A DNA stretch of 64,000 nucleotides from Gonatopus flavifemur (taxonomy: Eukaryota; Arthropoda; Insecta; Hymenoptera; Dryinidae), in NCBI GenBank assembly GCA_018340375.1, contig JAFFJZ010000008.1:186001-250000 (forward strand), given 5' to 3'. The translations under genes and the position numbers were made by a program. Shown one piece after another: positions 33,350-44,970 of the stretch. The stretch's first letter is position 1. The number at the start of each line of letters is the position of its first letter. The notes under the pieces were generated by a model. The model was not told the origin of the DNA and did not search any database. It was given only the letters and a program-made list of their open reading frames with translations.

Positions 33350-33551
33350 TTATTTAAATCAATTGGATTCGAATAACATCAGATAGGGAAGTGCTTGAAC
33401 AAAAATCTGATCCATAGTGATTGACTAGTCGATAGATTTGAATCGGATCCTTTAAGTAGGGTTTGATGAAATAGTGAGGAATATTCTATTTGATTAATTC
33501 AAGAGTACATACAAAATGTGCCCACAAGTAAAATACTCAAGTTTCACTCAC

Positions 33552-34103
33552 CGATCGGAATGAAATTGTGCACATCGATGGAACACCTGAAAACATGGGA
33601 TCCGTATTTCTCGCTCAATACAGTGGAAATCACAGCATAACCGTACAATGCCGAAATCCAATGTGGGCGACACTTATTCGTGGTTAAGCCCTGGAACTCG
33701 GAATGTTGAAGCCAGATAACCCTTCCAACTTCATGGACCGTCACCACACAAACCTACAACCCAATAAACCAATAACCCCATAACCTCAAAACCTAATAAG
33801 TAGAAATGTCATTTCAATATGATCGCACCATGATACTCAGGGTATTACAGCGTGGTTGGATTGCTGGGAAGAGGATGGAAGACTCGAACTCGAGCCTTTT
33901 GGAAATGGAACGCGATTGCAAGAAAGTGATAGCGAAGATGACTCTGGTTGTACTATGAATTTATTCCAATCAATGGAATATTGTTGGTGAAACGGACGGT
34001 TATCGTTCGGGATGTAATTCACAACTCGCGTAAGACTTTGTAAGCTATTGTTCTGCATGAATTGACGAGGGATCACCATGTGATGGGAAATGTAATGATT
34101 CAC
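33552..34103 (-). CDS. Candidate two-exon host gene fragment, unknown product
   Basis: On the minus strand an open frame (34103 down to 33849) encodes about 85 residues ending ...SSSSLPSSSQQSNHA. At 33848 GTAATA could open a 95-bp intron that ends TTGGGTTGTAG at 33754. The next frame starts in the same phase (0): VCVVTVHEVGRVIWLQHSEF through YGYAVISTVLSEKYG to IDVHNFIPI, and ends at a strong donor G|GTGAGT at 33552. A small intron joining two frames in phase, with a good downstream donor, suggests a real gene. I recognise no domain. The donor of the first exon is weak, and its 5' side runs into satellite DNA at 34145, so the gene may be truncated or dead. Confidence 0.28.
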
Positions 34104-34144
34104 CGGAAAAATCCGGATATTTGTCGATGGTCGAAAGCAACAAA

Positions 34145-36250
34145 CTTGCCGAGGGCGGCAGAAATGGTGAAGGAAATCCTGGATGCGTCCGTGACCTTGA
34201 AAAAGGTCATTCCAAGGTCAAATTCCATTTTTTCCGTGTTTTTAGCTCAAACTGTGTCTGCCTATTTTTTTCGTTGTGCTGAGTACGAAAGGCCCTTGTG
34301 GGAAAAATTTTTACCTCATCTGTGGATAAAAACCGCTGAATATCCTAAGAAGGACTGTCCGTAGGATGAATATCGACAAATGAGAACTTCATTGAAGTAT
34401 CCTGGAAAGGACCGGCCAAGATATTCTTACCTCACCTGTGGAGAAAAATCTCTTTCTCAAATTTGTGTGAAAACATGTAAGGTTTACTCAGCAATAATCG
34501 AATCTTTAACAAAGTCCTCACACTGTGATAAGAGCAGCTTCCAAGCTGATATTTCCGTGAATGCTGCGTTGGATGATGCGTCCCGATTATTTATCCCCTG
34601 ACGCGCTGTACCAGCACATTGAGGAGTTATGACGCGAGGTGAAACGTGCCCCTATAGGAAACTTGCTCCACTTCGCCCTATACATCGTTTCCTTCATTTC
34701 GTTTACAAATACCTAGATCATCATTGGAACTGGAGTCTACTGAAAGCATTCCTAGTAACGAACTCTCCGTCACTCGATTGGTTGGTCTCCATTTCCCGCA
34801 ATCTACTATGAAACGGAGATGCCAATGCGTAAGACCTTGACAAGAACAAATTCCATATGCCCCATTTTCAATATCTCTCAATACATCACGTCATGCTTCA
34901 AAGTGTACCACACTGGAGTGATCTTACCATGAGTTCAATGAATTCAAAACAACGTGAGAGGCGATGGGACTCACGAAAATCACGTCGCTGGACCTGGGTC
35001 ATGCTGAGAGCGAGGAAGCATATAGTAGCTCCAGTTTCCTGGCAACCTGTATCTCAACCTCAAACATATCATCAGGATTTTAACACTAAAGGAAATAATC
35101 CGGAAATAAGAAAAAAAATCCAATTCAGTCAGGAAAAATATGCCACCTTTTTCCTTCTTCAATTGAGAATATGCTTCTACAATTGAGAAGATTTGGAACA
35201 AATGGAAATTGTCCCATCACTCAGACTAATCTTCTCAAATGGAAGAGAAAACACCTGATACCATATATGAGAAGAAGTTGCAGCAGAATGAGAGGGATAC
35301 GATGTTTCTTTTCTTTACTTCGACCATCAACGAAGTGGGAAATGCCTCAGGCTGGCATCGGGAAACCAATAATGGGCCTTGGAATATTTCTATTCAAGAT
35401 CAATGAGTCTTGTAGAATTTTTCCCACAAGTTTCTTGCGTACTCAGCACAACTAAAGTAGGCTACACAATTTGAGCTGAAAATACGGGAAAAATAAAATT
35501 GGAACTTGAAATGACCTCAAAATGACCTTTTTCAAGGGCAAGGACGCATCCAGAATTTCCTTCACTATTTTTGTCGTACTCAGGCCACCAAAAAACCTAG
35601 GCGTACACAGTTTGAGCTCAAAATATTAAAAAAAAATCAAATTTGACCTTGGAATGACCTGTTTTAAGGTCAAGGACGCATCCAGGATTCCTTTCACCAC
35701 TTTTTTCGTACTCGGCACACAAAAAAACGTAGGCATACACAGTTTGAGCTCAAAACGCGGAAAAAAAAGAAATTGGACTTTGAGATGACTCTGAAATGAC
35801 CTTTTCCAAGGTCGAGGACGCATCCAGGATTTTTTTCACCATCCTTTTCCGTACTCAGCAAACCAAAAAACGTGGGCATACACAGTTTGAACTCAAAATA
35901 CGGAAAAAAAAGAAATCGGACCTTGAAATGACCGTTTTCAAGGTCAAGGACGTATCCAGGATTTTTTTCACTATTTTTTTGTACTCAGCATACCAAAGAA
36001 CGTAGGCATACACAGTTTACATTCAAAATACGGGAAAAAAGAAATTGGACCTTGAAATGACCTGTTTTAAGGTCAAGGACGCGTCCAGGATTTTTTACAC
36101 CATTTTTTTCGTACTCGGCATACCGAAAAAACGTAGGCCCACGCAGTTAGAGCTCAAAGTACGGGAAAAATTAAATTTGACTTTGAAATAACCTGTTCCC
36201 AGGTCAAGGACGCGTCCACTACTTTTTTCAACTGTTTTTTTCGATCTCAG
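34145..36250. mobile_element. Element with satellite-repeat arms (fold-back like)
   Basis: One unit of a 130-143-bp repeat lies inverted at 34145-34295 (CCTGGATGCGTCC, AAGGTCATTCCAAGGTCAA, TGTGCTGAGTACGAAA). Direct units run from about 35400 to 36250. The inner edges also pair: CCCTTGTGGGAAAAATTTTTAC at 34290 against GAATTTTTCCCACAAG at 35415. The core of about 1.1 kb has an open frame at 34857-35186 with no known domain. Arms built of tandem repeats recall Foldback/Galileo-type elements; that is an analogy, not a family assignment. Confidence 0.6.
35440..36250. repeat. Tandem array with a period of about 135 bp
   Basis: The landmark (G)CATACACAGTTTGAGCTCA recurs at about 35461, 35601, 35733, 35876, 36006 and 36137 (spacings 140, 132, 143, 130, 131). 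Each unit has CTTGAAATGACC, AAGGTCAAGGACGCATCC and TTTTTTCGTACTCAGC blocks. Confidence 0.85.
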
Positions 36251-38216
36251 CGCAAAATTTTACTCCTAAAAAACAATAAACATATTGCTTCCCCGGGTGG
36301 TTCTTTCTGGGGCCAGTCTCGTCCTCTAAAGGTTAATTCACACGTATACATCAAGACTAAGGTTTAGGAAATAGGAATTTCATTTTAAGGCAAAAGTTTC
36401 TGTTGGATTTATAAACGATGTGTCATCCCAATGAAACGAAAAGACGTCAAAAAGATGTCTCAAAATCATCTCAAAGATCTCTCTCAGAGCTCTTGTAGAG
36501 ATCTAAAAGATGTTTCTCGCCTAAAAGATATCTTTTGGAAGATGGTCTTGAAAGAGATATTCTAAACTCGAAATGTTTGTTGAGATGTGACTCTTGGATT
36601 TTTCAAATAATTCTTACAGAGGACAATTACAATTGTCAATTGTTATTCTCCCCATAGGAAAATCTAAATCAGAGGGAAAATTCTTGTGATATAAATTCAA
36701 CTTCGAATACAGGAATGTGTTGAATTCACACTTCATTCCATGTGCTGGTTACGAATAATTTTCCACTCTAGTTTGTGACAGGTTACAGTACGTCTGTTAT
36801 AATGATAATATAATAGGTATTTCATCCACATTTTAGATATAATCACCACAGGATATTTATATGACCAATGTAATGTAACCTGTCAAATGTTGGGGTCTGA
36901 AATTACTCGGCACCAGCATATTACATGCGACATTCTCACTACCAAGATGATATGTTAGGTGGTTTGGATTCCCACTATGTGTGATTCATCAAAGCAATAT
37001 ATTATAGAATTTCACAAATAATACGTCATAGCTTGTTACATCAGGATTCAATAACGGATAGAATGATGGGTAGACATGATTTGTAATGATGAGTTATTCA
37101 AAAAGATTTGAGGATACTCTAGTGTTGAAATTGAATCCCTCATGAGAATTTTGATTTTATAACATTATTTCCCTAACACAAAATTCCCAAGTCTTTTTAT
37201 GCCAAAACAAAGCCGAATTGAGATTTTTCAAAACAAATGGTGGGAATTTGGACGTTTTTTCAGTTTATGGTGAGCCCACAGAGAATAAAGTAGTTTTCCA
37301 TGGAAATCATTAGAAATAATTAATTCCAATTCACTGCAAGTAATTGGCAGCAAAAAATTTGATTTTTACGTGAAAATAAAATCATCCAATTCGTGCACTT
37401 GGGAAGTAATGGGAAATCACAGAAATTTATAAGAAGTATGCACTGAAAACAACGGCTGAATATGATTCATCACGATGCACACCTCATTTTGGAAAATTTT
37501 ACACCATCATAGGAAAATTTATTTGATCGTCAAAAGAACACAATTTATTGTCCTCTTATCTCTATTAGGGTTGATTTTTGATTTTCCTAACCATTGATAT
37601 AATTTTCCTGGATATCAAATGACATATAATTGAAGTATATTGCTATCAATTGAAAAATGTTGTAGCAACGGTCAGGCGATGGTTACGCCTATGAAAGTCA
37701 AGCACGTGGCACGAGGCACGCGTCGGCACGCGCCGCACGTTTCTCATGGCAGAATCTTTCTTTTTCTCTCACCCCATTGCCTTCCGTTATTTTCTCTCTC
37801 CTTTCTCCACTCACTTGTCCGTGTTCTCAATATCCTCCCCATCTCTTTTCCTCTTTGCCCTTCACGTTCACTCATTCCCCAACCGTTGTAAACTCCTTTT
37901 TCTCTTGTGCACAATACTTCGTACGCGGGGTATCCATCATTACGAGCACTTCCTTACCGATCTCAATAGCGAATGTCAGAAGTTTTTCATAATTCTCGTT
38001 ATTCAATATTTCATGCACATTTTTTTGGACGAGATTCTGAAAGGAAATTTTGAAAAATTTTTTTTCATATGATCTACCATTTGTTATATATTTTTTTGGA
38101 ATATCAAAGGGATAAGGTCCTCCAAACATACCCATACTTCACACACATATCTAATCAAGATCCCATGGAGATCTAATAGGTTTCACATGGGTATTGCACA
38201 GGCATTTGGATATTTA
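36251..38216. other. Mostly unique DNA with small palindromes
   Basis: AGATGTCTxAAAATCATCT-type palindromic words occur at 36440-36600; they recur as AGATATCTTGGAGATATCT at 41440-41500. A short TIR pair (GACAGGTTACA at 36777 and TGTAACCTGTC at 36874) may bound a 115-bp MITE. A pyrimidine-rich, more GC stretch at 37640-37930 has long open frames caused by composition. No gene is supported. Confidence 0.4.
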
Positions 38217-38532
38217 TCCAAGGAGCAGAAGACTTTCAAAGTATATACGAAATAGAAACATTCGTAGAATGTGCGAATGAGATACGGAGAACATATAATG
38301 AATGTTCATAGAAGGTCCGAATAAGACTGTAATAAATATACTTCGAACGTACGTAGTGCATTCCAAATGTACGATATTCATTCAATCGACGTTCGATTGA
38401 TGTACTGTCGTATATTCGATTGCATACGTTCGATGAATATGCATAGCACCTATAACGGTCCCATTGGAATGTGCATAGAACATATTTCGAATATTCGAAG
38501 AACGTTCATTGGATATTCTGGTGCTGTTTGGG
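38217..38532. mobile_element. Group S2 element, 316 bp
   Basis: The left end TCCAAGGAGCAGAAG mirrors the right end ATTCTGGTGCTGTTTGGG. TA flanks both sides. The interior matches the 318-bp elements at 40806 and 42293 (TTCAATCGACGTTCGATTGA, GAATATGCATAGCACCTAT) and is largely palindromic. Non-coding. Confidence 0.75.
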
Positions 38533-38647
38533 TATGAGATATATGATGGATGCCATATCCATATGTGCTGTATAGTTGTCCTTCAATCTTCTAAGGTACG
38601 GAATGTTTCAATCAACTGAGATTATTTCTGAGTTCTGATACGAAAAA

Positions 38648-38914
38648 TCAGTGTCGTATGTACCGATGACACGTATGAGAAGTCTGTGGATAGAAAATGG
38701 CGTTGGAGAATCCAAAGTAGGAAATTTTTCCGCTGTGGATTGCAGGAATGCTTGGATTCTCATGAGAACCATCACCATACTCCCGTATGAAATAATTACC
38801 GATCCCTAAATACAAGGGGAATAAACTTGAACAGATGATTCTCAAGGGGATTTCAGCAGCTAAACCGAGAAAAATCACGTGGTTGCTGTAAATAAATGCT
38901 AGCCACAACAGCAA
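38648..38914 (-). CDS. Unrecognised open frame with a possible splice acceptor
   Basis: The minus-strand frame of 88 codons includes LAAEIPLRIICSSLFPLYLGIGNYF, moderately hydrophobic. A good acceptor (GCATTTATTTACAG) lies at about 38890, and GTAATT after LGIG could be a donor. I recognise no family. It lies outside identifiable repeats. It may be a host exon, but equally a chance frame. Confidence 0.15.
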   Translation of the reverse strand: MLLWLAFIYSNHVIFLGLAAEIPLRIICSSLFPLYLGIGNYFIREYGDGSHENPSIPAIHSGKISYFGFSNAIFYPQTSHTCHRYIRH

Positions 38915-39180
38915 AATGATTCATTCACATATCCGACAGCGGGGTTTTTATTCAAATCAACATATTTCGTTTAGTTACTTGTATTTAGTTGGAATGAGTC
39001 GAACTTTCACTCGTGACAAATGAATATTTTGACATTGTGACGACCAAATATTTCGTTCGAATCAAAATGTTATTGCAAGTCAATTATTCAGTTAATAAAA
39101 TATGATTGTGCTGAGATATTGTTAGTTATTGCCATTTTAGCACACAGAACAGTAATAGAGAACAGACGAGGGTGAAAATA

Positions 39181-39395
39181 GTCTGTGTATATAGGTTTTA
39201 TAGATATACAAAAAGAATTCGATAATGTTGATTGAGAGAAGATGTTTACGATTTTGAAAAAGTTAGGAATTAATCTCAGGGATAGGAGAATAATATATGA
39301 ATTATATAAGAATCAAACCACAATAATAGAAATAGAGGGTCAAAAAGGAGAAGCACAAATCAGAAGAGGGGTGAGACAAGGATGCTCACTATCAA
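39181..39395 (+). mobile_element. RTE-like internal fragment, copy 5
   Basis: Plus-strand RT: VYIGFIDIQKEFDNVD, a stop where WEKM should be, MFTILKKLGINLRDRRIIYELYKNQ and IRRGVRQGCSLS, then an abrupt end. Both ends are missing, so this is a rearranged scrap. Confidence 0.85.
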
Positions 39396-40576
39396 GTGAA
39401 ATTGGCTGTGGACAGTTACATATTTTTTGAAAATTCCATCTCAACTAATATTCTTTACTATACCAATATTTTAGAATTTAATTCATCTTTTTTTTCAATT
39501 CTCAATGTTCAATTTGTTCAAAAAATCATGTGATGATACATTAAATGTTGTTCTTTCTCCAGAATATGGGACAGTATAAATCGCGGTTGGCTACTAATAG
39601 GAAAAAAAGTCTCCAAGAGGGAAAAGGAATCAAGAGGAAACCTATTTGGAAGGCACGCGACTAACGCGTGCCAACATATACACAACCATATGAAATTTCA
39701 CGTACTTTGGAACTGAAGCTTCCTTCTTATGGTATGACCACGCGTTGGTTGAATTGAGGGTGGTTCGTGTCATCTGGCAAGCAGGAAGCCAACGGACCTG
39801 AAACACACAATCATTCGGTTCTGTTGAGTGTTATGTGTTCACATCTGTACGGATTCATACGGGTTTCCAAATTGACGGTTAGAACATTCATTTCACACAT
39901 ATCCCAAGCTCATATACTCATATGGATCAAATATTGAATTTGTCTAAGACATAGCTTTCTGCGATGAATTGATGAATCTATGGTTGGTCTATCTAGTTAT
40001 AGGTCGAGCATTAGATACTACATTCCATATTTTGTACGTATATAACGATGTATGTCTTAAGGCATGCTGGAATTCTTCAGACTTGTTATAAATTATCCAT
40101 AGATAATTATTGTTGGTTTGGAATTATAAGTGTGCGAATAATTCGAGACCCTGGTGAAAATAAAGTGACAACGATACAAAAAAGTGATGCGGAAATTGAA
40201 TCGAATGTACACCGAGAAGAATTCTGCACATTCCGGAGTATGGAATTACATATATACCCTCCCTCACGCGAACGTATATATTTTCACCAGGGGATGGAAT
40301 CAAACCTGGAGTATCAAAAAATTTGAGTAAATTCAAAAATGGTTCATAAAAATTAAATAAATTTCTGTGAGATTTGTCGAATTTCATTGAAATTTCTTTA
40401 TGTAGAATTTTATTGAATGTTACTGAAACATCGATGCACCAAATTGAATGAAATTCAATAAATTTTTCCTGCTAGGAAAGTGGTAAACGTCCGTTAAGCC
40501 ACTCACCCGATGCCGGTCAGGTCTTTGGCTATTAGAGGAGGGCTGAGAATTTTCAGAATTTGTTCTTGGATTCATA
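39396..40576. other. Unique DNA, nothing recognised
   Basis: One neat 8-bp hairpin, GGCACGCG-ACTAA-CGCGTGCC, at 39651-39671. Otherwise no element ends, arrays or credible genes. Confidence 0.4.
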
Positions 40577-40805
40577 AATCACCACGTCCTTTGGGACTCA
40601 CTCTTTTGTTCAAAAATTTTCCTGTTGAATTTGAAACTTGTGGAACCGTAAAAAGGGCTAAATGGGATCATTTGGGGTGAATAGGATCATCCAGAAAAGA
40701 TGTTGAATGAAGTTATAACTCATCATATGATGAATAGAAATGGGAAATGCTTGCTATTCATAACTCTAATCATTCAAACAATTGATCGCGAATTCGTTGA
40801 AAATG

Positions 40806-41123
40806 CTCAAGCAGCAACAGAATTTCAAAGTATATACAAAATAGGAACGTTCGTGGAATGTATGAATGAAATACGAAGAACATATAATGAACGTCCATAG
40901 AATGTTTGAATGAGACTGTTTCAAATATACTTAGACCGTACATAGTACATTCGAAATGTACGATATTCATTCAATCGACGTTCGATTGACGTACCATCGT
41001 ATATTCGATTACATACGTTCGATGAATATGCATAGCACCTATGAAACTGTCTCATTGGAATATGCATAGAACATATTTCGAATATTCGAAGAACGTTCAT
41101 AGTATATTCTGGTGCTGCTTGGG
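40806..41123. mobile_element. Group S2 element, 318 bp, left arm
   Basis: Ends CTCAAGCAGCAACAGAAT and ATTCTGGTGCTGCTTGGG. TG flanks both sides (40804-40805 and 41124-41125). The interior carries TTCAATCGACGTTCGATTGA and CATAGAACATATTTCGAATA palindromic words. Confidence 0.75.
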
Positions 41124-42060
41124 TGTTTTTTCGTTCATGATCCCATTCACCTCAATGATCTTGTTCAATCTGTTTTAGGAATCAAATTGTAATTCAACTA
41201 TTCAAACCAGATTATCGATTTATGTATCGGTGTTTGTTTGAAATCCGATGAATGAAGGTGTCCTTTTGGAAGAACAGCTTCATGAGAAAAATTTGTGAAA
41301 AGAGAAACTAAATTAAGTGGAATCATTGCATATTTGTTAGGAACGTATATTTGCTTATGGGAAAATAAATACTTATTTCATGCAAATCTATCATGATTCT
41401 GTCAAATCCCAATAAACATGAACATCTTCAAGATATCTTGGAGATATCTTTTGAAAGACATCTACAAGACATATCAAAAAGATATCTTGGAGATATCAGC
41501 CCAAACCCTGACAGTAAAATGCTAAGCGAATATGGGGTAAATTGTTGAAAACCCTCAACAGCAGTTCGAAGCAATTTGCAAGGACTTGGCCTTGCCAAAT
41601 GCACGACTATATGCTATGAATTTGAGATCTCAGCTCCAGTTGTTGTCGCGTGGCTGTGAAGGGGCTCGGTTTCATGGAACTCTTAATCACATGTGCAGCA
41701 AATTTGGGTGAATCCAATAAACAACGTGAGAGTGACATCTTTAAGGATTGATTCAATGTATGCAAGTATTTTGTTCAATCAATTTGAGATTTTGTCAATC
41801 CTGGTTTTGATTGCCCTGATGAAAATAACAGCGTGTAGGAAGCACAATCTGGAACAACTCTACGCTTTGAATGTTCCACCTCACGCTCAGTACATAATCC
41901 GTCAACTTTATATATGCTTTTGATAAACGCTTTACAAATTCCCTTTTCACTAGAGTGTATCCAGCATGAACATTTGATCTATACTCATCAATGTGATATT
42001 TGAAACTCTCCGGATCACTGAGATTCGCATGTATTTGGGAATTCCAGCAATATAATATGA

Positions 42061-42135
42061 CCCAGATAGCGCGTGAATTCCGAAAGAGCTCAAATTAATG
42101 AAATGTCTTCATTAGGAACTCTTGTGCTATCTGGG
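42061..42135. mobile_element. Short group S2 element, 75 bp
   Basis: CCCAGATAGCGCGTGAATTCC mirrors GGAACTCTTGTGCTATCTGGG (perfect for the first 10 bp). GA flanks both sides (42059-42060 and 42136-42137). The loop is AT-rich. Confidence 0.75.
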
Positions 42136-42154
42136 GATCAACTACCCTAGCCAA

Positions 42155-42290
42155 AAGTAAACATATATGACCCATACATAATACATATATAATCCATATA
42201 TGGTCCATACAAGAAAATGTGTGAAATCATATAATCAATATATAATCCATATACACTCCATATCCCACACAACACCGGATGTCCCACCAA
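42155..42290. repeat. ATATATG-rich DNA related to the long-TIR transposon ends
   Basis: ACCCTAGCCAAAAGTAAACATATATG at 42146 is followed by many CATATATGG/CCATATA words, as in the outer 200 bp of the 28.7-33.0 kb transposon. No right terminus was found. Confidence 0.4.
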
Positions 42291-42292
42291 TA

Positions 42293-42610
42293 CCCAAGTA
42301 GCACCAGAATATACTATGAACGTTCTTAGAATATTCGAAATATGTTCTATGTACATTCGAATGAGACCGTTTCATAGGTGCTATGCATGTTCATCGAACG
42401 TATGTGATCGAATATACGACGGTACGTCAATCGAACGTCGATTGAATGAATATCGTACATTTCGAATGTACTATGTACGTTCTAAGTATATTTAAAATAG
42501 TCTCATTCGAAGATTCCATGAACGTTCATTATATGTTCTTCGTATCTCATTCGTACATTCTACGAACGTTTCTATTTCGTATATACTCTGAAATTCTGTT
42601 GCTGCTTGAG
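42293..42610. mobile_element. Group S2 element, 318 bp, right arm
   Basis: This is the inverted partner of 40806-41123: starts CCCAAGTAGCACCAGAAT, ends GTTGCTGCTTGAG. Its right flank is CA, the mirror of TG in the other arm. Its left flank (TA) differs because arm similarity ends here. Confidence 0.75.
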
Positions 42611-42879
42611 CATTTTCAACGAATTCGCGATCAATTGTTTGAATGATTAGAGTTATGAATAGCAAGCATTTCCCATTTCTATTCATCATATGATGAGTTA
42701 TAACTTCATTCAACATCTTTTCTGGATGATCCTATTCACCCCAAATCATCCCATTTAGCCCTTTTTACGGTTCCACAAGTTTCAAATTCAACAGGAAAAT
42801 TTTTGAACAAAAGAGTGAGTCCCAAAGGACGTGGTGATTAATGTGATCATTTCAGCGATATTCTGTACGGAAAAAAATG

Positions 42880-43900
42880 TAACAATCGCATATATTATGT
42901 AACGTGATGAATCGTCACAAGGATTCGCGTTTCGGCACCGCGCACGAAACCAGCGCATTTTCTGTATTGGTCCTTTTTGAACGCACACACACGTGTTCGG
43001 GCTAAAGTCGTCGCTCGCTCGCATAAGAATCGGGAACACGCACCCTCTCCTAGCTCCTAGGCAGCGCCACCTACATCCCGCACGGAAAAGACACCCCAGG
43101 CCCTCCAGCGACGAATCGGATCGAAGGAAGCAGGGACCACCACGTTCTCGTACGACTCTTCTCCTATTCGCCGATCCAACAGAAGAAGAGAGAGAAGGAA
43201 GACCTTTCTCATCGTCTCATCTTCGACATCATCCGGATTCGGAGAAATTAAGGCGACATACCTTAAGCACCCACCATGCACACTCACTCCGAAGAACACG
43301 AGAGTCCCCAGCTCCACGATGTGTTCCAATGGAAACAACAAGACAGGTTCATCAGGCGGATTTACGAACACCCCCGTTGACGAAGAAGAAGAAAACTGCC
43401 ATCTTACCTGTCACTTCTAATGCGACTGAGCCACGGCGAACAGCAACGGAAAGTTTTTCGACGATATCATATACTTCGGGTGAGTGTGCGGTGCCTTTGA
43501 GACCTCAATCTTTCGTTTGGTTGTCTTTTCGACTTACCCGGGAAGGTTCCGTTGAATTTCGAAGGAAGCCACCCGTGTAACAGTGTCAGTGCGGTATCTT
43601 CAAAAATTTCGGAGTACCCATGTGTCGCGTGGCATCCTCCGCGTAATATTCTCTTCCCTGTCCTCCTGGATTCCCTTTAATGTACTTTAGCTTCTCCCCG
43701 ACGTTCGTGTCGTCCTCCCACGTAAGAATTTTCATGGTCGCGGTTTCCCTCAGCCCTTCCTTGGTTTGATTATTGTAAACGGAAAAGTCCGTGTCGAGTT
43801 TTCCCTCGTGGTCGCATCCTCTCATTCGAGCTCAACTCACGTGTTCCCTCAATTATATTTCATATTGAAGGGTTAACCCTTTACCTTTCGTACTTTTTAC
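42880..43900 (+). other. CpG-rich segment, candidate promoter and 5' exon
   Basis: About 1 kb that is clearly richer in GC and CpG than its surroundings (GCACCGCGCACGAAACC, TCGTCGCTCGCTCGC, CACCCGTGTAACAG). It is not part of any repeat seen here. A consensus donor CGG|GTGAGT lies at 43479/43480. A 195-codon open frame (42993-43580) is rich in Arg, Ser, His and Pro, reads through the donor and looks like a compositional artefact. The best reading is a host promoter with a non-coding or short-coding first exon transcribed rightward; downstream exons are not identified. Confidence 0.3.
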
Positions 43901-44344
43901 GAACTTGTCTTTTGTATAATTTCGTACAAAGTGTACATACATGTGAACGTTAAATATATACGTGTGTAACGAGTGTTTCACGAAAATTTACATTGTCGAA
44001 CTCTGCTTTTGGATAATTAGAATCAATCCACCCCCTCTCCCTGTGCTACCTGGTTCTTTCCCCGACTCCTTCGAGTGTTGAACTTTCTGTTGGCTGGTTT
44101 TTTTTTGTTTCAGGGTCCTTACGGGGCTTATAAATATACTTGTCGCAGTGACAAGGAGGCGCTGAACCCTTGCGCCGTTGTGTTTGGGCATAGTAATTTG
44201 TCCATCACAATCAAAAATCTTACAAAATATCACTTTGAGTTGAAAAAAAATGTCTTCAGAGTTTGCTTCTACAAATCTTGAATAAGCTTGGCCAGAATCA
44301 CTTTGAGTAGAAGAGAACCTGCTTCAAAGTCGATTATTGGAAAG

Positions 44345-44425
44345 TTCCCGGAGTGGGGATTGAACTCAGGTTCTGCGAGTGAGAGTCAAGGCTTCTATCA
44401 CATCAGCGAATCTCCAAGATAACGA
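44345..44425 (-). repeat. tRNA-derived SINE-like unit
   Basis: The minus strand reads GATTCGCTGATGTGATAGAAGC (A-box region) and GAGTTCAATCCCCAC (B box, 9 of 9 to GTTCAATCC). An anticodon-arm-like CTTGACTCTCACTCGCAG lies between. The acceptor stem does not close, so it is not a working tRNA. Confidence 0.5.
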
Positions 44426-44734
44426 AACCACTGTCAAAGTGGCATTTATTGTAATCATCGTGATAGGACTTCGAGGAATCCGTTGCCGTGAAATATAGAC
44501 TAATTGATCCAGAATCTTCTGAAATAAAGGATGAATAGCACTTGAGAGGAATGTTTCTCAAAAAGTGCACCTCCAAAATTTACCAAATGCTAGAGCAAAT
44601 TGATGAAAAAATTTCAAAAATTTGTGTCTGTGGGATATCAACCAATCGATTCAGAATCTTCTGAAACGAAAATTGAATAGGTCATGGGAGAGGCGTTGAG
44701 ATATGTTCTTTTAATCACATTTCACCAATAATAA

Positions 44735-44970
44735 AAAAAATATCTCGTGTATAAAATCGAAATCATATATGAATTTTGATAACCACAAACTATTTGAATA
44801 TCATATATGGGAAAACACTTCATGTATGACTGAATATTCAAACCATATATGATCGAATCTTCATATATATCTTCATATAGGGGTCATATATGGATTATAT
44901 AGGAGTCAAATATGTTTCTTGTCATTCATATATGATTTATATAGGTTCATATATGATTTATTTTCACTAG
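44735..44970. repeat. ATATATG-rich element related to the long-TIR transposon ends
   Basis: The right end TTATTTTCACTAGGG mirrors CCCTAGTGAAAATAA, close to the transposon terminus CCCTAGTAAAAATGA. Inside are many CATATATGA words. The left end is not clear. Probably a non-autonomous derivative. Confidence 0.45.

Larger units (their letters stand above)
40577..42839. repeat. Inverted duplication, two 547-bp arms around a 1.17 kb core
   Basis: 40577-41123 and 42293-42839 are reverse complements of equal length at roughly 95 percent identity by eye. Outer landmarks are AATCACCACGTCC and its mirror. Each arm ends on the inner side exactly at the terminus of a CCC-ended element, and similarity stops there. 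The core encodes nothing recognisable (an open frame at 41693-41923 has no known domain) and contains a 75-bp S2 element and ATATATG-rich DNA. Confidence 0.85.

Noticed and set aside
37640..38072. Overlapping open frames in a pyrimidine-rich stretch
   Set aside because: Three frames are open at once because of strand-biased composition; there is no domain or splice support.
40700..42716. Matching open frames in opposite orientation (MLNEVITHHMMNRNGK)
   Set aside because: They arise from the inverted arms. Similarity covers non-coding DNA equally, so there is no sign of protein-level selection.
42993..43580. A 195-codon Arg/Ser/His/Pro-rich frame
   Set aside because: It is low in complexity, set by CpG-rich composition, and runs through a strong splice donor. 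I treat it as untranslated or promoter DNA, not as a protein.
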